10,906 nt of DNA from Bacteroidota bacterium (GTDB taxonomy: Bacteria > Bacteroidota > Bacteroidia > NORP154): contig NVRZ01000083.1 of the NCBI GenBank assembly GCA_002401055.1, positions 1 through 10,906 of the forward strand. Direction: 5' to 3'. Below the pieces are notes generated by a model. It searched no databases. It was not told the origin of the DNA and saw only the letters and a program-made list of their open reading frames with translations. The position numbers were made by a program, and so were the translations under genes. Each line of letters starts with the position of its first letter. Position 1 is the first letter of the stretch. This document shows positions 6,559 through 10,906 of this stretch, one piece after another.

Positions 6559-8640
6559 CTATTTGACCTGCTCAATTACCAGCGTAGAAGGAATCTTAAT
6601 TGGATAGCGATAGTTGGGTTCATGATCGGTGGGATTATTCTCAATGATTTCAAATTGGACTACCTCGTTTATTTTCAAAATTATTTTATGGCCGCATTTT
6701 ATACGCAAGTTCAGTTTATACGTTCCTGCGCTGAGCAGATTGGCAGGTATTTTCCAGGTTAACTTATGATGTCCAGCGTTTTCGCCTACCTCAATCCCAT
6801 CATGAAATGAGGTTGAGTCTCCAAAAAGTTCATGATTGAAGATGTCGAGAAAAGCAAATGCAATCTGATAACTGTGATTGTTGTCTAATACATTGTATTC
6901 CAGCTCTACCGTTATTTCATTATCTACAAGTATTTCTTCTTCAATTGCCATTGTGGATGCACTTACCGATAACCTACTGATTTGAATCTGTTCATTACTC
7001 GCATTGATTTCATGGGTTTTATCCCATTCTTTTGCACGCATGTTCAGCATGTTTTGCGGTTCAGAGGTATTATCGCCTTCTGTGTGGTTCCTGCTCAGCA
7101 GCACGTTTTTCAAGTATTCATAAACAGGTGCTGTAGATCTGCCCAGATCCGATAGAATGCCATCTTCCATCAAAGCATATCTGTTACAAACCGTAAACAG
7201 CTCATCCATATTATGAGAAACCAGGATAATTGTAGTTCCTCTTTGTGCCATTTCAAGAATTTTCTGAGAAGACTTTTCCCTGAATTCTTCATCGCCAGTG
7301 GAAAAAATTTCATCCAGTAGTAAAATGTCAGGTTCCATGTGGGCGAACACCGAAAACGCAAGCCGTGCATACATCCCTGAAGAGTAATACTTAACCGGGT
7401 TATTGACATAGTTTCCAATTCCGCTAAAGGCAACAATTTCATCAAATCGGGATTGAATTTCCCGTTTGCTTATTCCCAGTAAACGTCCGTTGAAATAAAT
7501 GTTTTCGCTTCCCGTCAGGTCAGGATGAAATCCAGTACCTAACTCCAGTATGGCCATTAGCTTACCGTAGTATTCTATCTGGCCACTGGTTGGTTTGGTT
7601 ACTTCACTGAGCACTTTTAATAATGTGGATTTACCTGAACCATTTGGACCGAATAATCCCAATACGTCTCCCCTCTCCAAACCAAAGGAAACTTTTTCAA
7701 GAGCCCATTTTCCTTGATTCTGACTGCCATCAATGGTATATTTTTTGGAAAGATCTGAAACACTCAGTGCAAATTCAATATTCCCATTTCCATTTATCTT
7801 GGAAGGAGACTCATTTCTTTCCGCGACAAAGCGTCTCAGATCATCTTTGGTGAGCATTTTAAAATCATAGTCAATCTCGCCAATAATCTTCAGATTCTCT
7901 GGACGGCTTATGTCAAAATAGTCTCGCGTACTCAGGTATTCCGCATTAACTTCAAAAATCTCAAGTTTTGATGGGTTCTTATCAGAATCTCTATAATACA
8001 TCCGGAGGGAGGGATTTGCCTGCGGAACGAATACGCAAGCAGCGACTAGCCGAGCATTTGGGCTTCTATTCTCAGGAGAAAAGTGAATAAGCCGGGAATC
8101 AAATATGATTGCCTCTCCAGCCTTCATTGGTACGTATGTTAAATGGTTCTCTTCAATAAAGGGAGCAATATCTTCATACTCGCTAGAAATATTTACCCCT
8201 CGAATATTGGCCGTCAGCTTATGACTTCCTTTCAGTACGCCCAAACAGCCATTTTCATAGTCAACATCCACCAATGGGCACCAGAGCGTCATTGAAGGAT
8301 ATTTTGATTCATCACTCAAGCTCCAGTCTTGATGAGAACCTTTTACGCCAGAAGGCCCGGGCTCTTTAATGGTAAAGCTTCCGTAGATAAACGTTGATTC
8401 TTGAAAAATTCCTTGCATAGGCTCTTCAAATCGTTCTTTTATTTTTCGGATTACCTTATTTCTAAGCGCGAGATCATTATCCAGAAAAACATGATAAAAG
8501 CCCTTACCTGAGTAATCCAGCTCATTTGTGCAGAATTTTCGCAGCGGCTTCAAGGTCTCTTCATCTAAAAATGAAACGGTCACATAACCGTCTTTTTCAA
8601 AACGTTTTTGTAACTCATGATCTTTAAAAATGGAAATCAT
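6559..8640 (-). CDS. PhyH dioxygenase fused to Wzt-type ABC export ATPase with carbohydrate-binding C-terminus
   Basis: One uninterrupted 693-residue frame has three parts. Residues 1-260 form a complete PhyH dioxygenase: H103-x-D105, H186 and R197, with the locus N-terminal signature (MISIFKD...FEKDGYVTVSFL). After a polar linker, about 290-515 is an ABC ATPase of the polysaccharide/teichoic-acid export group: Walker A GPNGSGKST (331-339), signature YSSGM (419-423), Walker B ILLLDE (439-444) and switch H476. About 552-668 is a Wzt C-terminal beta-sandwich that in O-antigen exporters recognises the modified glycan end. The ATPase should pair at the inner membrane with the Wzm permease encoded at 9639-10460. 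Ordinary Wzt proteins are about 400-450 residues and lack the dioxygenase. The fusion suggests that oxidation of a glycan terminus is tied to export (inference). The gene starts 70 bases after PhyH copy A. Confidence 0.92.
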   Translation of the reverse strand: MISIFKDHELQKRFEKDGYVTVSFLDEETLKPLRKFCTNELDYSGKGFYHVFLDNDLALRNKVIRKIKERFEEPMQGIFQESTFIYGSFTIKEPGPSGVKGSHQDWSLSDESKYPSMTLWCPLVDVDYENGCLGVLKGSHKLTANIRGVNISSEYEDIAPFIEENHLTYVPMKAGEAIIFDSRLIHFSPENRSPNARLVAACVFVPQANPSLRMYYRDSDKNPSKLEIFEVNAEYLSTRDYFDISRPENLKIIGEIDYDFKMLTKDDLRRFVAERNESPSKINGNGNIEFALSVSDLSKKYTIDGSQNQGKWALEKVSFGLERGDVLGLFGPNGSGKSTLLKVLSEVTKPTSGQIEYYGKLMAILELGTGFHPDLTGSENIYFNGRLLGISKREIQSRFDEIVAFSGIGNYVNNPVKYYSSGMYARLAFSVFAHMEPDILLLDEIFSTGDEEFREKSSQKILEMAQRGTTIILVSHNMDELFTVCNRYALMEDGILSDLGRSTAPVYEYLKNVLLSRNHTEGDNTSEPQNMLNMRAKEWDKTHEINASNEQIQISRLSVSASTMAIEEEILVDNEITVELEYNVLDNNHSYQIAFAFLDIFNHELFGDSTSFHDGIEVGENAGHHKLTWKIPANLLSAGTYKLNLRIKCGHKIILKINEVVQFEIIENNPTDHEPNYRYPIKIPSTLVIEQVK

Positions 8641-8710
8641 TAGAAGTTCATTCTGCTCAATGCGATCTGAAAGATACTGGTTTTCATCGGAAGAGTAGCT
8701 ACAGGCAGCG

Positions 8711-9595
8711 CTAGTGTTGGCTCAAGGCTGTATCACTTCCTTGCTCCAGACCTGGAATCTCAATTGACAGCGAGTCATTCATTTGTTCCTGCAATCCAGC
8801 GCCGGTATCTCGCCTTGCCACACCAATACTCTTGATTCCTATAGTTGGTTTGGTATTCAGTTCATGGGACATGTAAAAACTTTCCACCGTTTCAAAGACC
8901 TCAATGGATTCGTCGTCCAGCACATGATAATGTATCGACTGAGCCTCTTCAGGAATTAGCATGGTAGCAGCTGCAACTCGAACCTCATCAGAAAAATTAG
9001 GGGTCGAAAAATGAGCCAGCCGATGATCAAAAAATAAGATGTCTCCGGCTTTCATCTCCACACATTCTATTTCGTACTTATCCTTAATGGCACCCAAAAT
9101 ACTCGGATATGGTTCATCTGAATAGATGAAACACACCCGGCTTCCCCGAATTGTATATCCGAACTGATGACTGCCCTTTAGTACCGCAAAATTTCCATTT
9201 TTTAAATCTACATCAATCAATGGAGACCAAGTTCCCATCGAAATATGTTTTGTTTCGTCGACGATTGACCAATCCATATGTAGAGGTAAATAATCCTCTG
9301 TCTTAGGTTCTTTAATAGAAAATGAGCTCACCAATATTTTATAGTCAATCAGTAATTCTTGCAAGCCATCACGGTGAACATTTTGTATTAGCTCATTGGC
9401 ATTAGCTACTTGCTCCTTATCATCCATATTAAAGAGAGAATGATAGCCAGATTTGCCACTTTGACTCTCATCATAAATAGAATCGTAGAGGTTCGTAAGC
9501 TTTGAAATTTGCTCGGCATCAAAAAATGGAACCACCACATAACCGTCCTCGTCGAATGTTTTCTGATGAATCGGGTCTCTAAAAATCGTTCTCAT
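8711..9595 (-). CDS. PhyH-family Fe(II)/2-oxoglutarate dioxygenase (copy A)
   Basis: This 294-residue dioxygenase has the complete triad H106-x-D108 (in LHMDWS) and H195 (in RLAHFS), with R206 as 2-oxoglutarate anchor. It is closest to the PhyH part of the fusion protein just downstream: both share DWS..DE.K, VLKGSH, an IRG motif, the FD.RL.HFS segment and two consecutive aspartates in the PL.DVD stretch. It lies between the Wzm permease (43-base gap) and the PhyH-Wzt fusion (70-base gap) on the same strand, probably in one transcript. The last 45 or so residues are a polar tail without a recognised domain. A role in hydroxylating the exported glycan or its precursor is inferred from position; the sequence does not reveal the substrate. 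Confidence 0.9.
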   Translation of the reverse strand: MRTIFRDPIHQKTFDEDGYVVVPFFDAEQISKLTNLYDSIYDESQSGKSGYHSLFNMDDKEQVANANELIQNVHRDGLQELLIDYKILVSSFSIKEPKTEDYLPLHMDWSIVDETKHISMGTWSPLIDVDLKNGNFAVLKGSHQFGYTIRGSRVCFIYSDEPYPSILGAIKDKYEIECVEMKAGDILFFDHRLAHFSTPNFSDEVRVAAATMLIPEEAQSIHYHVLDDESIEVFETVESFYMSHELNTKPTIGIKSIGVARRDTGAGLQEQMNDSLSIEIPGLEQGSDTALSQH

Positions 9596-9638
9596 ATTAA
9601 TATTGACTGTAAAGCTTTAAGGCTTAAATTTAATCATC

Positions 9639-10460
9639 TTAAGCGTAATCCACCACTTTGTCTTCCACCCTTTTAAAATAAAGAACACCGGCTATGAGCA
9701 GTAGAATCACAGGGATAAATGAAAACAGGTAGTGAAGCGAAGGCATGTCATAATCTAGCAGAAACCATCTATAGAAATCGATAATTCCTGCAATGGGGTT
9801 CATAAACATAAGAAACTGAAACTGATCAGGAATGAGGGTTGCCGGGTAGAAGACAGGTGTAAACCAAATTCCAAATCCGATGATATGAGGAATGATGTGA
9901 TTGAGGTCCCGGTGCTTGTATGAGAGCGCCGAGATCCAGATTCCAATTGAAAATGCCACTGTGATGTTTAAAAGCACAAAAAGTGGGAAGAGAAGTGTAT
10001 AGATTCCAAAGCTTCCATGAGTGAGTATGGCCATTAGAACGCCAAGAATAATCAGCGAAACGCAAAATTCAAATAAGCCAACCAGTATTTTGGCAAGCGG
10101 AAGTATAATTTTGGGGAAATATACTTTTGTGATCAAGTTTTGAGAATCCTGAAGAGAGCTGCCAATTCCCATAACTACGTTGCTGAATAACAACCAGCCA
10201 ATTACACCAGTAAACGCGAAGAGCGGGTAGGGGATACTGATATCAAGTTTTATGAGGTTATCAAAGAAGACAGTATATACAAAAACGTAAACCAGAGGTT
10301 GAAAAAAGACGGTTAGCAAGCCGGTTTTAGTATTTTTAAATTTACCGCTGATCTCCCTGTAGGCAAGTAAAGTGATCAGGGAACGATATTGCCAAATTTT
10401 TGAAAAATATTCCGGCAAAGTATCTGACTTCGAAGAGATAATTTTTTTCGTCAGCTCCAA
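9639..10460 (-). CDS. wzm: Wzm-type ABC-2 polysaccharide export permease
   Basis: This 273-residue inner-membrane protein is an ABC-2 transporter permease of the Wzm/TagG/KpsM type, which moves undecaprenyl-linked or lipid-linked glycans across the cytoplasmic membrane. By eye there are about six hydrophobic spans: 47-67, 79-100, 117-147 (probably one long or re-entrant segment), 152-178, 188-209 and 244-262. Family motifs include an amphipathic N-terminal stretch with REISGKFKNT, YKHRDL (181-186), and FTPVFYP (200-206). The start is TTG (10458-10460): an in-frame stop sits at 10476-10478 and the first in-frame ATG falls inside the second membrane span. The start overlaps the upstream oxygenase stop by ten bases, indicating coupling. 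Its ATPase partner is almost certainly the PhyH-Wzt fusion (6559-8640), since no other ATPase is visible in the window. Confidence 0.92.
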   Translation of the reverse strand: MELTKKIISSKSDTLPEYFSKIWQYRSLITLLAYREISGKFKNTKTGLLTVFFQPLVYVFVYTVFFDNLIKLDISIPYPLFAFTGVIGWLLFSNVVMGIGSSLQDSQNLITKVYFPKIILPLAKILVGLFEFCVSLIILGVLMAILTHGSFGIYTLLFPLFVLLNITVAFSIGIWISALSYKHRDLNHIIPHIIGFGIWFTPVFYPATLIPDQFQFLMFMNPIAGIIDFYRWFLLDYDMPSLHYLFSFIPVILLLIAGVLYFKRVEDKVVDYA

Positions 10461-10777
10461 TAGTAGATAGATTTGTCATTATTTGAAAAAGCCATAAATC
10501 CGCCAATTGTTATTCTGTCAAGTGCACCCTCTATCTCAGATACTTTGTGCCAAATTCTACCCCCATCAAAGATAATCATGTCTCCAGCCTTTGGTTTGAT
10601 AATCATATTGTCATAAGCCTCCAAGGCTCGGTCCCGTTCATCCGGGATGTTGAAAAATGCCGAATCCTCAATAAGATGATCAGGTGTGTCTTTGTATAAC
10701 AAGTCATATAGGACCAATTCACCGCCACTGTTGGGCTCTTGTAATACGATAAAATAGCTGAGCTGGTCTTCCAGTTT
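10451..10777 (-). CDS. WelO5-like Fe(II)/2-oxoglutarate oxygenase, C-terminal part (5' part replaced at a chimeric junction)
   Basis: About 105 residues match the C-terminus of the full-length WelO5-like gene at 5630-6517 without gaps in the core: QLSYF, SGGELVL, KAGDMIIF, GGRIWHKV and DRITIGGF, ending in YYWS. The distal iron histidine (in RIWHKV) and the 2-oxoglutarate arginine (in DRITIGG) are present. The proximal H-x-G or H-x-D pair would lie upstream and is absent, so hydroxylase and halogenase cannot be told apart. The frame continues to the right edge but changes abruptly to Prc protease sequence near 10763-10777. Its stop overlaps the wzm start by ten bases, so it was probably the upstream gene of the export operon. 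It is a diverged second copy, not an identical repeat. Confidence 0.8.
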   Translation of the reverse strand, partial: KLEDQLSYFIVLQEPNSGGELVLYDLLYKDTPDHLIEDSAFFNIPDERDRALEAYDNMIIKPKAGDMIIFDGGRIWHKVSEIEGALDRITIGGFMAFSNNDKSIYYWS

Positions 10778-10906
10778 AACTGTGTCACGAGTAATGCTAA
10801 CCACAGTAGCGCTGGCTTCATCGGCGCCGTCTACCGGAATTACATTGAGGCGGACAACGGTGCCTTTCTCACCCCGTATCTGCGCGACCACATCATCCAG
10901 GCGCAT
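10766..10906 (-). other. Foreign fragment: PDZ-domain piece of a Prc/Tsp-like C-terminal processing protease
   Basis: Read on the minus strand from the right edge, the first 47 residues (RLDDVVAQIRGEKGTVVRL, then DTVKLED) match the end of the PDZ domain of tail-specific protease Prc, whose E. coli version contains RLDDVVALIKGPKG and a LED motif at the equivalent place. Bases 10801-10906 have 63 G/C of 106 (59%), against 37 of 100 in 10451-10550. The ATG at the edge is an internal methionine, not a real start. The style is more like a gammaproteobacterial Prc than a Bacteroidota one. It joins the oxygenase in frame at shared KLE(D/G)Q residues, as expected of a short-homology chimera. Confidence 0.75.

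Noticed and set aside
6546..6560. AGAGA/TCTCT inverted repeat between the convergent genes, as a possible terminator
   Set aside because: The stem is only five base pairs, is not GC-rich and has no following T tract on either strand; it also runs into the stop codon of the fusion gene.
6508..6762. Plus-strand open frame of 84 codons with a hydrophobic stretch, overlapping the end of the WelO5-like gene
   Set aside because: Most of it is antisense to the well-supported Wzt C-terminal domain, it resembles no family I know, and the hydrophobic stretch is a by-product of reading beta-strand codons backwards.
7800..7870. Possibility that the PhyH-Wzt fusion is an assembly artefact, as at the right edge
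   Set aside because: Codon style and composition show no change across the linker, the PhyH part belongs to the same paralogue set as its neighbours, and the ATPase has no other candidate gene in the locus. Not fully excluded without reads.
8669..8676. Minus-strand TATCTTTC as a -7 promoter for the PhyH-Wzt fusion gene
   Set aside because: It matches TAnnTTTG at all but one fixed position, has no -33 partner that I can see, and lies in an intragenic-style gap where read-through from copy A is likely.
9611..9633. Two short palindromes (AAAGCTTT and TTAAATTTAA) between wzm and PhyH copy A
   Set aside because: Both are AT-rich and short enough to occur by chance; neither forms a convincing hairpin or known operator.

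Overview
The window looks like part of a Bacteroidota chromosome, probably a marine or environmental Cytophaga- or Flavobacteria-like organism. The evidence is low GC (37 of 100 bases in 10451-10550), a large FG-GAP/ASPIC-UnbV surface lipoprotein typical of that phylum, genes without clear Shine-Dalgarno sites, and one TAnnTTTG-type promoter candidate. This is inferred from family content; no marker gene is present. Almost all of the sequence is coding, and no stretch over 100 bases lacks a gene. I saw no rRNA, tRNA, CRISPR array, transposase or integrase.

Layout, right to left, because eight of the nine genes lie on the minus strand. At the right edge is the C-terminal half of a WelO5-like Fe(II)/2-oxoglutarate enzyme, joined abruptly at its N-terminal side to a GC-rich piece of an unrelated tail-specific protease (Prc PDZ domain); this is very likely a chimeric junction. 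Next come a Wzm-type ABC polysaccharide export permease, a PhyH-family dioxygenase, and a 693-residue protein fusing a PhyH dioxygenase to a Wzt-type ABC ATPase with its C-terminal carbohydrate-binding domain. A single plus-strand gene (5630-6517) encodes a full-length WelO5-like enzyme whose iron-binding triad reads H-x-G...H rather than H-x-D...H, the hallmark of aliphatic Fe/2OG halogenases. Diverging from it is a tight minus-strand operon: two overlapping PhyH dioxygenases, a WecE-like sugar-nucleotide 4-aminotransferase, and the first 907 codons of the FG-GAP/UnbV lipoprotein, which runs off the left edge.

Taken together this resembles a surface-glycan (O-antigen-like) assembly and ABC-export locus with an unusual load of oxidative tailoring enzymes: four PhyH domains and two WelO5-like proteins around one Wzm/Wzt exporter and one aminosugar enzyme. 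The fusion of a dioxygenase to the export ATPase physically ties oxidation to export. The HxG enzyme raises the possibility that a halogenated, or otherwise radically functionalised, molecule is made or exported here. The substrate is unknown, and it could be a small molecule rather than a glycan.
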